From Streptomyces niger (GTDB lineage: Bacteria > Actinomycetota > Actinomycetes > Streptomycetales > Streptomycetaceae), in the NCBI RefSeq assembly GCF_000718305.1, contig NZ_JOFQ01000026.1, positions 1 through 64,000 of the forward strand: a stretch of 64,000 nucleotides of DNA. The letters are read 5' to 3'. The notes under the pieces are model-generated. The model worked only from the letters and a program-made list of their open reading frames with translations. It was not told the origin of the DNA and searched no databases. This document shows, piece after piece, positions 1 to 8,785 of this stretch. Position 1 is the stretch's first letter; every line of letters starts with the position of its first letter. The translations under genes were made by a program, and so were the position numbers.

Positions 1-13
1 CGCACTCGTACGT

Positions 14-70
14 GCGGCGGGCGGCGGGCGGCGGGCGGCGGGCGGCGGGCGGCGGGCGGCGGGCGGCGGG
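14..70. repeat. 7-bp tandem repeat, eight copies
   Basis: Eight uninterrupted copies of GCGGCGG run from 14 to 69, with one extra G. The array stops 6 bp short of the stop codon of the leftward phosphatase gene, so it lies just beyond that gene's 3' end. It is a microsatellite that could vary by slippage. No function is evident. Confidence 0.9.
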
Positions 71-75
71 CCTGC

Positions 76-672
76 CTACGGCGTCCGGGTGTTCCAGGCC
101 ACCACCGCCGGGCGGTCGTGTTCCGTGCCGAGCACGCCGACCGCACCGGTCTCGAAGGTGAACAGCGCACCGGCGGACGCGGGCAGCCCCAGCCGCCGGG
201 CCGTGAGCACCCGCAGGAAGTGCGCGTGCCCCACCAGGGCCACGTCTCCGTCGTCCGCCTGCAGCCGGGGCTCCAGCCGGGCCAGAAGGCGGTCGGCGCG
301 CGCCCCCACCTCCTCGGGTGACTCCCCCGGATGCCCTTCGGGGCCCGGCGGGACACCGTCGGTGAACAGGAACCACTCGGGGCGGGTGCGGTGGATGTCC
401 ACCGTGCGGACGCCTTCGTAGCCGCCGTAGTCCCACTCGACCAGGTCGGGGTCGACCTCGGTACGGGTCAGACCGGCCAGCTCGGCGGTCCTCCGGGCCC
501 GTCCCAGGGGGCTGACCAGCGTCAGCGCCACTGTCCGGCCGGCGAGCAGCGGGCCCAGTTCCCGGGCCTGCTCCTCACCGCGAGCGGTGAGGGGGAGGTC
601 GGTCCAGCTGGTGTGCTGTCCCGAACGGCTCCACTCCGTCTCACCGTGCCGGATCAGCAGCAGCTCACTCAC
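76..672 (-). CDS. Histidine phosphatase superfamily protein (phosphoglycerate mutase-like)
   Basis: A 198-residue protein with the family signature RHGE at residues 8-11 near the N-terminus. His9 would be the phosphorylated histidine. A second conserved histidine lies in LVGHAHFLRVL near residue 148. Such enzymes are cytoplasmic acid-type phosphatases that act on small phosphorylated metabolites, and the substrate cannot be read from the sequence. The start overlaps the 3' end of the thioredoxin gene by 8 bp, so the two are probably co-transcribed and translationally coupled. Length and motifs fit the short SixA/PhoE/GpmB-like branch rather than a full-length glycolytic mutase. Confidence 0.88.
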   Translation of the reverse strand: MSELLLIRHGETEWSRSGQHTSWTDLPLTARGEEQARELGPLLAGRTVALTLVSPLGRARRTAELAGLTRTEVDPDLVEWDYGGYEGVRTVDIHRTRPEWFLFTDGVPPGPEGHPGESPEEVGARADRLLARLEPRLQADDGDVALVGHAHFLRVLTARRLGLPASAGALFTFETGAVGVLGTEHDRPAVVAWNTRTP

Positions 673-1048
673 CGCCGGCCTGCTGCTCCTTCTGAGCCTC
701 CTCGACAGAAGCGCGGACCTCGTCCATGTTCAGGTTGCGGGCCTGGCCGATGACGTCCTCCAGGGCCTCCTCGGGGAGCGCGCCCGGCTGCGAGAAGACC
801 GCGATGTTCTCCCGGACGATCATCACGGTGGGGATCGACTGGATCTGGAAGGCCGCGGCCAGCTCGGGCTGCGCCTCGGTGTCGACCTTGGCGAAGACCA
901 GGTCCTCGTGCTTCTCGGAGGACTTCTGGAAGACCGGCGAGAACTGCTTGCACGGACCGCACCACTCGGCCCAGAAGTCGATGAGGACGAAGTCGTTCCC
1001 GGAGACGATCTCGTCGAAGTTGTCCTTGGTGAGCTCTACCGTGCTCAT
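665..1048 (-). CDS. trxA: Thioredoxin
   Basis: A 127-residue thioredoxin with the redox motif WCGPC at residues 29-33 (Cys30 and Cys33) and the conserved cis-proline segment SIPTVMIV. It reduces disulfides in cytoplasmic proteins, using electrons from thioredoxin reductase, which is not in this window. The ATG at 1048 was chosen because AGGGAAAG lies just upstream and the protein then begins at the normal point of the fold. The frame stays open further upstream, but that stretch looks unlike protein. The last codons overlap the start of the histidine phosphatase. Streptomycetes carry several thioredoxins, so the exact paralogue is uncertain. Confidence 0.93.
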   Translation of the reverse strand: MSTVELTKDNFDEIVSGNDFVLIDFWAEWCGPCKQFSPVFQKSSEKHEDLVFAKVDTEAQPELAAAFQIQSIPTVMIVRENIAVFSQPGALPEEALEDVIGQARNLNMDEVRASVEEAQKEQQAGGE

Positions 1049-1295
1049 GTTCTTTCCCTGCTTCCGGTCCGGTCGTCGGTATTCAGCCGCGTCAACGGGG
1101 AACGCGAAGCGGCGTATTCCTCCAGGGTGTCCCAGATGCCGTGCTCCGCGACCCGCGCCACGCGGCCGCCCGGCTCCCCTGCCCACGTTGCGCCGTCCTA
1201 GACATCCGCAATCCACCGAATCCTGACGCGGTCGACGCCCGGGCGTGTCGCGGACCCGGCGCCGGCCGTCCCGGCGCGCCGCAACGGCCGGGCCA

Positions 1296-1913
1296 CTAGG
1301 GCCGCTGCACCCGAAGACCGTCGAAGACCATGCTGGTCAGCGCGTCACCGAGCGCCGCGACGGACAGTCCGCCGTCCGGGCGATACCACTCGATCAAGGA
1401 GTTGACCGTCCCGAAGAGCAGCCGGCTGGTCAGCCCCGGCTCGATGTCGCCGCGCACCCCGCCCTCGGCCGCCGCCTGCCGCACCAGCTCCGCGACCCGG
1501 TGATCGAACTCACGCCGCCGCTCCAGGGCCCGCTGCTCCGCCTCGCTGTTCCCGTGCACCCGCAGCAGCAGCGTCACGTAGGGCAGCTCGGCGGCCAGGG
1601 TCTCGACGCTGCGCCGTACGGTGTGCTCCAGCCGGGCCGTGGCGTTCGCGTGCGCGCCGCACGGCTCGTCCAGTACGGCGAAGAGCGCGTCCAGCGCCCG
1701 GCTGACGGCCAGGTCGAGCAGTTCCTCCTTGCCGGACACGTGGTGGTAGATCGAGGACTTGCTGATGCCCAGCCGGCGGGCCAGCTCCTCCATGCCGGTG
1801 CCGTCGTAGCCGCGCTCGTTGAACACCGCGACCGCGACCTCCACGAGGGAGTCGCGGTCGTAGGTGGTCCGGCCCTGCCGTGCCCCCGGGTTCCGGTCGG
1901 GTCGTCTGATCAT
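1296..1913 (-). CDS. paaR: TetR-family regulator, probable repressor of the paa genes
   Basis: A 205-residue TetR-type repressor. The N-terminal helix-turn-helix covers about residues 20-65 (GTGMEELARRLGISKSSIYHH), followed by an all-helical ligand domain. It begins 36 bp after the paaK stop and reads in the same direction, so it probably ends a paaI-paaK-regulator operon. TetR-type PaaR proteins that sense phenylacetyl-CoA are known to control paa genes in several bacteria. The position here and two related palindromes (3733-3746 and 9511-9528) support that role, but the ligand and binding sites are inferred. Confidence 0.82.
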   Translation of the reverse strand: MIRRPDRNPGARQGRTTYDRDSLVEVAVAVFNERGYDGTGMEELARRLGISKSSIYHHVSGKEELLDLAVSRALDALFAVLDEPCGAHANATARLEHTVRRSVETLAAELPYVTLLLRVHGNSEAEQRALERRREFDHRVAELVRQAAAEGGVRGDIEPGLTSRLLFGTVNSLIEWYRPDGGLSVAALGDALTSMVFDGLRVQRP

Positions 1914-1949
1914 GCCCTCACTGTGACACGCCGGGCGCGGGGCACGGTC

Positions 1950-3305
1950 TCAGCCCTTGTCGCGGAGGTCGACGATGCGCTTGATCTTGCCCACCGAGCG
2001 CTGCAGCGTCTCCGGGTCGACGACGTCCACGCCCACCGTCACGCCCACGCCGTCCTTGATGCCCTTGGCGATCGTCTCAGCGGCCGTTGTGCGGGCCTCC
2101 GTGGCGGCGTCGGGGCGCGCCTCGACCCGTACGGTCAGATGGTCCATCCGGCCGCGCCGGGAGAGCTCCAGCTGGAAGTGCGGGGCGACCCCGGGGGTGC
2201 GCAGCACGATCTCCTCGATCTGCGACGGGAAGAGGTTCACCCCACGCAGGATGATCATGTCGTCGCAGCGCCCCGTGACCTTGGCCATCCGGCGGAAGCT
2301 CGGCCGGGCCGTGCCGGGCAGCAGGCGGGTGAGGTCGCGGGTGCGGTACCGGATGATCGGCAGCGCCTCCTTGGTCAGCGAGGTGAACGTCAGCTCGCCC
2401 TCCTCGCCCTCCGGCAGCACCTCGCCGGTGACCGGGTCGACGACCTCGGGGAAGAAGTGGTCCTCCCAGATGTGCAGCCCGTCCTTGGTGTCCACGCACT
2501 CCTGGGCCACGCCGGGGCCGATGACCTCGGAGAGGCCGTAGATGTCGACCGCGTGGATGTCCATCCGCTCCTCGATCTCGCGGCGCATCTCCTCGGTCCA
2601 CGGTTCGGCGCCGAATATGCCGATCTCCAGCGAGGACGTGCGCGGGTCGATGCCCTGGCGCTCGAACTCGTCGAGGAGGGTGAGCATGTACGAGGGCGTG
2701 ACGAGGATGATCTCGGGGCGGAAGTCCTGGATGATCTGCACCTGACGGGCGGTCATGCCGCCGGAGGCGGGGATCACCGTGCAGCCCGCGCGCTCGGCCC
2801 CGTAGTGCGCGCCGAGGCCGCCGGTGAACAGCCCGTACCCGTAGGAGTTGTGCACCTTGTGGCCGGGCCGGCCGCCGGCCGCGCGGATCGAGCGGGCGAA
2901 CACGTCCGCCCACATGTCCAGGTCGGCCTCGGTGTACCCGACGACGGTGGGGCGGCCGGTCGTGCCGCTGGAGGCGTGCAGGCGCCGGACGTCCGCCATG
3001 GGCACGGCGAACATCCCGAAGGGGTACGTGTCGCGCAGGTCGGCCTTGGTGGTGAAGGGGAAGCGCGCGAGGTCCGCGAGGCTGCGGCAGTCCTCGGGGC
3101 GGACGCCGGCCGCGTCGAACTTCTTGCGGTACAGCTCCACGTTCTCGTAGGCGTGGCGCAGCGTGGCCCGGAGGTTGTCGAGTTGCTGCGCGCGCAGTTC
3201 GTCGAGGCTCATCCGCTCGCCCGCGTCCAGCAGTTCGGCGGGGAGCGGGGTGCCGGTCCTCCGCGCGCCCGCCGCGGCTTTCAGGTTGCTGCCCATGCTG
3301 CTCAT
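1950..3305 (-). CDS. paaK: Phenylacetate-CoA ligase
   Basis: A 451-residue AMP-forming ligase. It activates phenylacetate with ATP and CoA to phenylacetyl-CoA, the entry step of the aerobic hybrid pathway. The P-loop-like motif SSGTTGRPTVVGYT lies near residue 111, the adenylation core includes DIYGLSEVIGPG, and YRTRDLTRLL is also typical of PaaK. Length is normal. The ATG at 3305 overlaps the paaI stop. Its GGAGG lies only about 2 nt upstream, so the fourth codon (ATG at 3296), which has normal spacing, may be the true start. The neighbouring paa genes make the assignment firm. Confidence 0.95.
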   Translation of the reverse strand: MSSMGSNLKAAAGARRTGTPLPAELLDAGERMSLDELRAQQLDNLRATLRHAYENVELYRKKFDAAGVRPEDCRSLADLARFPFTTKADLRDTYPFGMFAVPMADVRRLHASSGTTGRPTVVGYTEADLDMWADVFARSIRAAGGRPGHKVHNSYGYGLFTGGLGAHYGAERAGCTVIPASGGMTARQVQIIQDFRPEIILVTPSYMLTLLDEFERQGIDPRTSSLEIGIFGAEPWTEEMRREIEERMDIHAVDIYGLSEVIGPGVAQECVDTKDGLHIWEDHFFPEVVDPVTGEVLPEGEEGELTFTSLTKEALPIIRYRTRDLTRLLPGTARPSFRRMAKVTGRCDDMIILRGVNLFPSQIEEIVLRTPGVAPHFQLELSRRGRMDHLTVRVEARPDAATEARTTAAETIAKGIKDGVGVTVGVDVVDPETLQRSVGKIKRIVDLRDKG

Positions 3306-3706
3306 TCCTCCACACCTCGGATCGCGCGGCTTCGCCCCCGGAACTCCGCGATGACTTCCGTACCCCGCCGGACGGTCACGTCGTATATGCCACTCCGTCC
3401 GTACCGCGCACGCTCCTCGGCCCGGGCCAAGAGGACGTCGCCCTGCTTCGCCGGCGCCACGAAGGTCACGTCGGCGCCGGCGGCCACGGTCACCGGGCCG
3501 TGGCTGTTGCAGGCGCAGGCGAAGGCGGTGTCGGCGAGCAGGAACAGGTAGCCGCCGTGGGCGATGCCGTGCCCGTTGACCATGGTCTCGTCGACGGTCA
3601 TGCGGAGCAGCGCGGATCCCTCACCGGCCTCCAGTAATTCGATGCCGAGCCGCTGGGACGCCTGGTCGGCGGCGAACATCCGCTGGGCCGGACCGGAGTT
3701 TTCCAC
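3302..3706 (-). CDS. paaI: Hotdog-fold acyl-CoA thioesterase PaaI
   Basis: A 134-residue hotdog-fold protein with the helix motif NGHGIAHGGYLFLLADTAF, typical of PaaI. PaaI hydrolyses ring-hydroxylated or dead-end phenylacetyl-CoA derivatives, so CoA is not trapped when the pathway stalls. It is the first gene of the leftward unit. Its stop overlaps the paaK start by 4 bp (ATGA). The GTG at 3706 is used here. No strong ribosome-binding site is visible before it, so a slightly downstream start is possible. The upstream 100 bp are shared with the divergent paaN. Confidence 0.9.
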   Translation of the reverse strand: MENSGPAQRMFAADQASQRLGIELLEAGEGSALLRMTVDETMVNGHGIAHGGYLFLLADTAFACACNSHGPVTVAAGADVTFVAPAKQGDVLLARAEERARYGRSGIYDVTVRRGTEVIAEFRGRSRAIRGVEE

Positions 3707-3732
3707 AGGACATCAACCACCCTTGCTGCCCG

Positions 3733-3746
3733 ACCGAACATTCGGT
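3733..3746. promoter_or_regulatory. Palindromic operator candidate between paaI and paaN
   Basis: The sequence ACCGAACATTCGGT has perfect 6-bp arms around a CA centre. It sits in the 100-bp gap between the divergent paaI and paaN genes, where a TetR dimer could silence both directions. The same ACCGA/TCGGT arms recur upstream of paaA with a wider centre. Binding by the TetR protein of this locus is inferred from position and symmetry. Confidence 0.6.
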
Positions 3747-3806
3747 TAGCGTGTCGACGCGGTTAAACAATCAGCATCTGAAACGCCTGTCAAGAGGTGG
3801 ACTGCC

Positions 3807-5564
3807 TTGTCCGAGAGCGTCACTGATCGATCCGACGGCCGGTCCTCCGGTCACGCCACTGAGCGTCCCGACTTCTTCGCCCGTCACAAGGACCTGCTGG
3901 AGCGGGCCGTCGCCGCGGCCGGCGACCGTGACCACTGGTCGCCGCACCCGGAGTCCCCGAGCCCGAAGGTCTACGGCGCGGAGGCGGCGGACGCCGGCGA
4001 GGCCGCGTTCCGCGCCCACCTGAGCACCTCTTTCAAGCTCCCCGGGCACCCGCAGAGCGGCACGGTCGCCGTCGCCGAGCGCTCTCCGTACGGCCTGCCG
4101 CTGGACGTCGAGTATCCGCAGGTGACGCCCGAGGAGGCGGTGGCCGCGGCGAAGGCGGCGGCCCCGGCCTGGCGCGCGGCCACCCCGGACGTCCGCGCGG
4201 GCATCGCCGCCGAGATCCTGTCCCGGCTGAACGCCGCGAGCTTCGAGATCGCGCACGCGGTGCACCACACGACGGGCCAGCCCTTCGTGATGGCGTTCCA
4301 GGCGGGCGGGCCGCACGCGCAGGACCGCGGCCTGGAGGCGGTGGCGTACGCCTGGGCCGAGCAGAAGAAGCTCCCGGCGGTGACCCGCTGGACCAAGCCG
4401 CAGCGCAAGGGCGAGCCGCTGGTCATGGAAAAGACCTTCACCCCCGTGGGCCGCGGGGTGAACCTCCTGGTCGCGTGCAACACCTTCCCCACGTGGAACG
4501 GCTACCCGGGCCTCTTCGCCGGCCTGGTCACGGGCAACCCGGTGGTCGTCAAGCCGCACTCGGGCGCGGTGCTGCCGCTGGCGATCACCGTCCGGATCGC
4601 CCGCGAGGTGCTGACCGAGGCCGGCTTCGACCCGGACGTGATCCTGCTCGCGGCCGAGACCGCCGACCAGCGCACCGCAGCCGAACTTGCGCTGCACCCG
4701 GAGGTCCGCGTCGTGGACTTCACCGGCTCCAAGGAGTTCGGCAACTGGCTGGAGGACCACGCCCGCCAGGCCGTCGTCTACACGGAGAAGGCCGGTCTGA
4801 ACACCGTCGTGCTGGACTCCACCGACGACTACAAGGGCCTGCTGCGCAACCTCGCCTTCTCGCTGTCCCTCTACAGCGGCCAGATGTGCACCACCCCGCA
4901 GAACCTCCTCGTCCCCCGTGACGGCATCACCACGGACCAGGGCACCCGGACCGCCGCCGAGTTCGCCGAGGACCTGGCGGGCGCGCTGGACAAGCTGCTC
5001 GGCGACCCGCAGCGGGCGGCCGGCACGCTCGGCGCGCTCGTCAACGACGGCGTACGGGCCCGACTCGCCGAGGCCGCAGGGCTGGGTCGGGCCGTGCACC
5101 CCTCGCGGACCGTCCCGCACCCGGAGTACGACGGCGCCACGCTGAGCACGCCGCACGTCGCGCTGCTGGACGCGACCGAGGACGCCGCGACGTACACCCG
5201 GGAGTGGTTCGGCCCCATATCGTTCGTGATCGCCACCGACTCCACCGAGCACAGCCTGCGGCTGTTCACCGAGACGGTCCGCGAGCACGGCGCGCTCACC
5301 GCCACCGTGCACGCCACCGGCGAGGACGTCCTGGAGGCCACCCGCGCCGCCGCCTTCGAGGCCGGCGTCCACCTCTCGGAGAACCTCACCGGTGCGGTCT
5401 TCCCCAACCAGACCGCGGCGTTCAGCGACTTCCACGGCAGCGCGGCGAACCCGGCCGCCTCCGCCACGCTCACCGACTCCGCCTTCATCACCGGCCGGTT
5501 CGACGTACTCCAGTCCCGCCGCCACGTGGCCCCCGAAGCGGCCACCGCCACCGAGGAGAGCTGA
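3807..5564 (+). CDS. paaN: PaaN, aldehyde-dehydrogenase-family protein of phenylacetate degradation
   Basis: A 585-residue aldehyde-dehydrogenase-fold protein of the PaaN type. The catalytic cysteine candidate is Cys361 in YSGQMCTTP, and the cofactor region includes GNPVVVKPH and DFTGSKEFG. In this pathway the ALDH activity oxidises the semialdehyde formed after ring opening. Bifunctional PaaZ also carries a MaoC-type hydrolase domain that opens the oxepin ring. This protein ends after the ALDH domain and lacks it. The TTG start at 3807 follows AGAGGTGG with good spacing. It is the first gene of the rightward unit, and the thiolase starts 1 bp after its stop. Confidence 0.9.
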   Translation: MSESVTDRSDGRSSGHATERPDFFARHKDLLERAVAAAGDRDHWSPHPESPSPKVYGAEAADAGEAAFRAHLSTSFKLPGHPQSGTVAVAERSPYGLPLDVEYPQVTPEEAVAAAKAAAPAWRAATPDVRAGIAAEILSRLNAASFEIAHAVHHTTGQPFVMAFQAGGPHAQDRGLEAVAYAWAEQKKLPAVTRWTKPQRKGEPLVMEKTFTPVGRGVNLLVACNTFPTWNGYPGLFAGLVTGNPVVVKPHSGAVLPLAITVRIAREVLTEAGFDPDVILLAAETADQRTAAELALHPEVRVVDFTGSKEFGNWLEDHARQAVVYTEKAGLNTVVLDSTDDYKGLLRNLAFSLSLYSGQMCTTPQNLLVPRDGITTDQGTRTAAEFAEDLAGALDKLLGDPQRAAGTLGALVNDGVRARLAEAAGLGRAVHPSRTVPHPEYDGATLSTPHVALLDATEDAATYTREWFGPISFVIATDSTEHSLRLFTETVREHGALTATVHATGEDVLEATRAAAFEAGVHLSENLTGAVFPNQTAAFSDFHGSAANPAASATLTDSAFITGRFDVLQSRRHVAPEAATATEES

Positions 5565-5565
5565 C

Positions 5566-6804
5566 GTGTCCGACGAGGTCTACCTGGTCGACGGCGCCCG
5601 TACGCCGCAGGGCCGGTACGGCGGCGCGCTGGCCTCCGTACGCCCCGACGACCTGGCCGCACTCGTGGTCGGCGAGGCGGTGCGCCGGGCCGGTGCCCCG
5701 GCCGAGGCGGTCGACGAGGTCATACTCGGCGCGGCCAACCAGGCCGGCGAGGACAACCGCGACGTGGCGCGGATGGCCGTCCTGCTGGCCGGCCTGCCGC
5801 ACAGCGTGCCCGGGTACACCGTCAACCGCCTGTGCGCGTCGGGCCTGACCGCCGTCGCCTCGGCCGCGCAGGCCATCAGGGCAGGCGAGGCGGACCTCGT
5901 GGTGGCGGGCGGCGTGGAGTCGATGACCCGCGCGCCCTGGGTCATGGCCAAGCCCGGCACGCCCTGGGCGAAGCCGGGCGAGGTGCACGACACCTCGCTG
6001 GGCTGGCGGTTCACCAACCCGAAGTTCGCCGCCGCCGACCGGGGGACGGCCGGGTCCGGGCCCGAGACGCCCAAGACGACGCTCTCCATGGGCGAGACAG
6101 CCGAGGAGGTCGCGGCCCTCGACGGCATCACGCGCGCCGAGTCCGACGCCTTCGCGCTCCGCAGTCACCAGCGGGCGGTCGCCGCGCAGGAGGCCGGACA
6201 CTTCGACCGCGAGATCGTCCCGGTACCGGTCAAGGGCGCCAAGGCCGGTACGGACACCGAGGTGACCCGGGACGAGGGACCGCGCCCCGGCACGACGCTC
6301 GACAAGCTCGGCTCGCTGCGCACGATCTTCCGTGCGGACGGCATCGTGACGGCCGGTTCGTCCTCGCCGCTCTCCGACGGCGCTGCGGCGCTGCTGGTGG
6401 CGAGCAGCGAGGCGGTACGGCGGTACGGCCTGACGCCCCGGGCCCGCATCGTCACCTCCGCCTCGGCCGGCCTCCAGCCGAACCTCATGGGCCTCGGCCC
6501 CGTACCGGCCACGGAGAAGGCGCTCGCCCGCGCCGGCTGGAAGACCGCCGAGCTGGACGCGATCGAGCTGAACGAGGCCTTCGCCGCGCAGTCCCTGGCC
6601 GTCGTCCGGCGGCTCGGCCTGGACGAGGAGAAGGTCAACGCAGACGGCGGCGCCATCGCGCTCGGCCACCCCCTCGGCTGCTCCGGCGCCCGCATCCTCC
6701 TGACCCTGCTGGGCCGCCTGGAGCGCGAGGACGCCCGCCGGGGCCTGGCCACCCTGTGCGTAGGCGTCGGCCAGGGCGTCGCGATGCTGGTGGAGCGAAT
6801 ATGA
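5566..6804 (+). CDS. Acetyl-CoA acyltransferase (thiolase), probably 3-oxoadipyl-CoA thiolase
   Basis: A 412-residue type II thiolase. The nucleophile is Cys90 in NRLCASGL. The C-terminal half has NEAFAAQ, GHPLGCSG (His) and CVGVGQGVA (second catalytic Cys), so the active site is complete. In the paa pathway a thiolase of this kind (PaaJ or PcaF type) cleaves 3-oxoadipyl-CoA to succinyl-CoA and acetyl-CoA and also shortens an earlier dehydroadipyl intermediate. The GTG at 5566 lies directly after paaN, with GAGGAGAG as ribosome-binding site. The stop overlaps the next start (ATGA). The substrate is inferred from the neighbours. Confidence 0.9.
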   Translation: MSDEVYLVDGARTPQGRYGGALASVRPDDLAALVVGEAVRRAGAPAEAVDEVILGAANQAGEDNRDVARMAVLLAGLPHSVPGYTVNRLCASGLTAVASAAQAIRAGEADLVVAGGVESMTRAPWVMAKPGTPWAKPGEVHDTSLGWRFTNPKFAAADRGTAGSGPETPKTTLSMGETAEEVAALDGITRAESDAFALRSHQRAVAAQEAGHFDREIVPVPVKGAKAGTDTEVTRDEGPRPGTTLDKLGSLRTIFRADGIVTAGSSSPLSDGAAALLVASSEAVRRYGLTPRARIVTSASAGLQPNLMGLGPVPATEKALARAGWKTAELDAIELNEAFAAQSLAVVRRLGLDEEKVNADGGAIALGHPLGCSGARILLTLLGRLEREDARRGLATLCVGVGQGVAMLVERI

Positions 6805-7907
6805 GCGGCACGGCGCGGGAGCGCGCGGCAGCGGCACCGACAGCGGCAGCTACGGGTGCGGAGCACGCGGCGGCGGGAGGTACGGAGCAAGCGCCGGTGA
6901 CGGCTGTGGAGCATCGGGCAGCTACGGGTGAGGAGCGCGCGGCGGCGGGAGGTACGGAGCGCGCGGCGGCTACGGGTATGGGGCGCGTGGTGAGCGGCGT
7001 GGGCGGTGCGGGGACGGACGGGTCGTTCGAGACGTTGCGGGTCGAGGAGCGGGCGGACCGGGTCGTGGTGACCCTGTACCGGCCCACGGCGCGCAACGCC
7101 ATCAGCGGGCAGATGATCTCCGAGCTGCACGCGGTCTGCGACCTGCTGGAGCGCGACCCGAAGCTGCTCCTGCTCACCGGGCACGGCGGTGTCTTCGCGG
7201 GCGGTGCCGACATCGCCGAACTGCTGCGGCGCGGCCGGGACGAAGCACTGCAGGGCATCAACAGCCGACTGTTCGAGCGGGTACGCCGGCTGCCGATGCC
7301 CACGGTGGCCGCGGTGGAGGGCTGGGCGCTGGGCGGCGGCGCCGAGCTGAGCTACGCCTGCGACATCCGGATAGCCGGGCCGGACGCGGTGTTCGGCAAC
7401 CCGGAGCCCGGACTCGGCATCCTCGCCGCGGCCGGTGCCTCCTGGCGGCTGCCGGAGCTGGTCGGCGAGTCGGTCGCCAAGCAGGTACTGCTCGCCGGAC
7501 GGAACCTGGACGCGGCGGCGGCCCTCGCCACGGGCCTGGTCATGGAGGTCGTCCCCGCCGACGAGCTGCTGGACCGGGCGCACGCCGTACTGGACCGCAT
7601 GGCCCGTTCCTCGGCGACGGCGCTGCGGCTGACCAAGCTCGTGGTGGACGCGCCCGGTGCGCACCCGGTCGCCGACGACCTCGCGCAGGCGGTGCTGTTC
7701 GAGGGGCAGGACAAGAGGGACCGGATGACGCGGTTCTTGGAGAAGCGGGGCCCGGAGAAACGAGGCCTGGAGGAAAGGGGCCCGGGGGAAAGAGGCCTGG
7801 AGGAAAGGGGCCCGGAGCAGCGGGACCTGGCCACGGAACCGGAGCAGCGGGACCTGGCCACGGGCCCCGAGAAGCGGGACCTGGCCATGAAGGGAGAGCA
7901 GGCATGA
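6801..7907 (+). CDS. Enoyl-CoA hydratase/isomerase (crotonase) with repetitive tails
   Basis: A 368-residue crotonase. The core spans about residues 75-312. The oxyanion-hole segments are GGVFAGGADIAEL and EGWALGGGAELSYACD, and one active-site Glu candidate lies in GNPEPGLGI. In the paa pathway such an enzyme (PaaF or PaaG type) hydrates or isomerises the CoA-bound ring-cleavage products. It is unusual in having about 75 low-complexity residues before the core and about 55 repetitive charged residues after it, both encoded by DNA repeats. An internal ATG at 6978 could give a shorter form. The ATG at 6801 overlaps the thiolase stop, and the gene end overlaps paaH. Confidence 0.88.
   Translation: MSGTARERAAAAPTAAATGAEHAAAGGTEQAPVTAVEHRAATGEERAAAGGTERAAATGMGRVVSGVGGAGTDGSFETLRVEERADRVVVTLYRPTARNAISGQMISELHAVCDLLERDPKLLLLTGHGGVFAGGADIAELLRRGRDEALQGINSRLFERVRRLPMPTVAAVEGWALGGGAELSYACDIRIAGPDAVFGNPEPGLGILAAAGASWRLPELVGESVAKQVLLAGRNLDAAAALATGLVMEVVPADELLDRAHAVLDRMARSSATALRLTKLVVDAPGAHPVADDLAQAVLFEGQDKRDRMTRFLEKRGPEKRGLEERGPGERGLEERGPEQRDLATEPEQRDLATGPEKRDLAMKGEQA
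6847..6962 (+). repeat. 72-bp direct repeat in the 5' part of the crotonase gene
   Basis: A roughly 43-bp segment starting near 6847 recurs near 6919 with only a few changes; both copies end in CGGCGGGAGGTACGGAGC. The repeat stays in frame and encodes an Ala/Gly/Thr/Glu-rich N-terminal extension that ordinary crotonases lack. Confidence 0.75.
7735..7890 (+). repeat. In-frame minisatellite at the 3' end of the crotonase gene
   Basis: Units of about 15 bp encode variants of EKRGPEKRGLE and ERGPGERGLEE. They are followed by a 30-bp unit (GAGCAGCGGGACCTGGCCAC) present about twice and once more in degenerate form. The array adds a charged tail after the crotonase core and stays in frame up to the overlap with paaH. 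Confidence 0.75.
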
Positions 7908-8785
7908 GCGCGGCAGCGGAGGAGGCCGGAGTGGACGCGGCACCGGAGGCGGTGGGCGTGATCGGCGGCGGCCGGATGGGCGCGGGCATAGCGCAGTCGT
8001 TCGCGGCGGCCGGTTCACGGGTCACGGTCGTCGAGAGCGGCGCCGAGGCCGCGGCCGCCGCGCTGGACCGGGTGGCCACCGGGCTCTCGCGCGCCGCCGA
8101 GCGCGGCAAGCTCGCGGAGCCGGCGGAGACGGTACTGGCCCGGGTGACCACGGTCGCCTCCCCCGACGAGCTGCCCGGCGAGGTCGAGCTGGTCGTGGAG
8201 GCGGTGCCGGAGGACGCGGCGCTCAAGGCGAAGGTGCTGGCCGCGGCGGAGGCGGCGGTGTCCGACGGCACGGTCCTGGCGACCAACACCAGCTCACTGT
8301 CGGTCACGGAGCTGAGCACGGCGCTCCGGCGTCCGGCGCGCTTCCTGGGCATGCACTTCTTCAACCCCGTGCCCGCCTCGGCGCTGATCGAGCTGGTCGT
8401 GGCCCCGGACACCGCGGACGCCACGCTGCAGGCGGCGCTCGCCTGGACGCGTGCGCTCGGCAAGACCGATGTCGTGGTCAAGGACTCCCCCGGCTTCGCC
8501 AGCAGCCGGCTGGGGCTGGCGCTCGGCCTGGAAGCGGTCCGCATGGTCGAGGAGGGCGTGGCCGAGCCCGCCGCGATCGACGCGGCGATGAGCCTGGGCT
8601 ACAAGCACCCCATGGGCCCGCTGAAGCTGACCGACCTGGTCGGCCTGGACGTCCGCCTCGCCATCGCGGAGTACTTGCAGGCCACGCTGGGCGAGCGGTT
8701 CGCGCCGCCCGCCCTGCTGCGCGAAAAGGTGGCGCGCGGCGAACTGGGCCGCAAGTCGGGGCAGGGGTTCTACACATGGGACTGA
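7904..8785 (+). CDS. paaH: 3-hydroxyacyl-CoA dehydrogenase
   Basis: A 293-residue NAD-dependent dehydrogenase of the 3-hydroxybutyryl-CoA dehydrogenase type. The Rossmann motif IGGGRMGAGIAQ lies at residues 19-30. The catalytic His is in GMHFFNPVP, and the C-terminal domain ends with GRKSGQGFYTWD. In the paa pathway it oxidises 3-hydroxyadipyl-CoA to 3-oxoadipyl-CoA before the thiolase step. Length is normal for the single-domain family. Its start overlaps the stop of the crotonase gene (ATGA), so the set from paaN to paaH is one tightly packed operon. Confidence 0.92.
   Translation: MSAAAEEAGVDAAPEAVGVIGGGRMGAGIAQSFAAAGSRVTVVESGAEAAAAALDRVATGLSRAAERGKLAEPAETVLARVTTVASPDELPGEVELVVEAVPEDAALKAKVLAAAEAAVSDGTVLATNTSSLSVTELSTALRRPARFLGMHFFNPVPASALIELVVAPDTADATLQAALAWTRALGKTDVVVKDSPGFASSRLGLALGLEAVRMVEEGVAEPAAIDAAMSLGYKHPMGPLKLTDLVGLDVRLAIAEYLQATLGERFAPPALLREKVARGELGRKSGQGFYTWD

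Noticed and set aside
1245..3551. A 768-codon open frame on the plus strand
   Set aside because: It is antisense to the TetR gene and paaK, has no family motifs, and arises from high GC in the third codon position.
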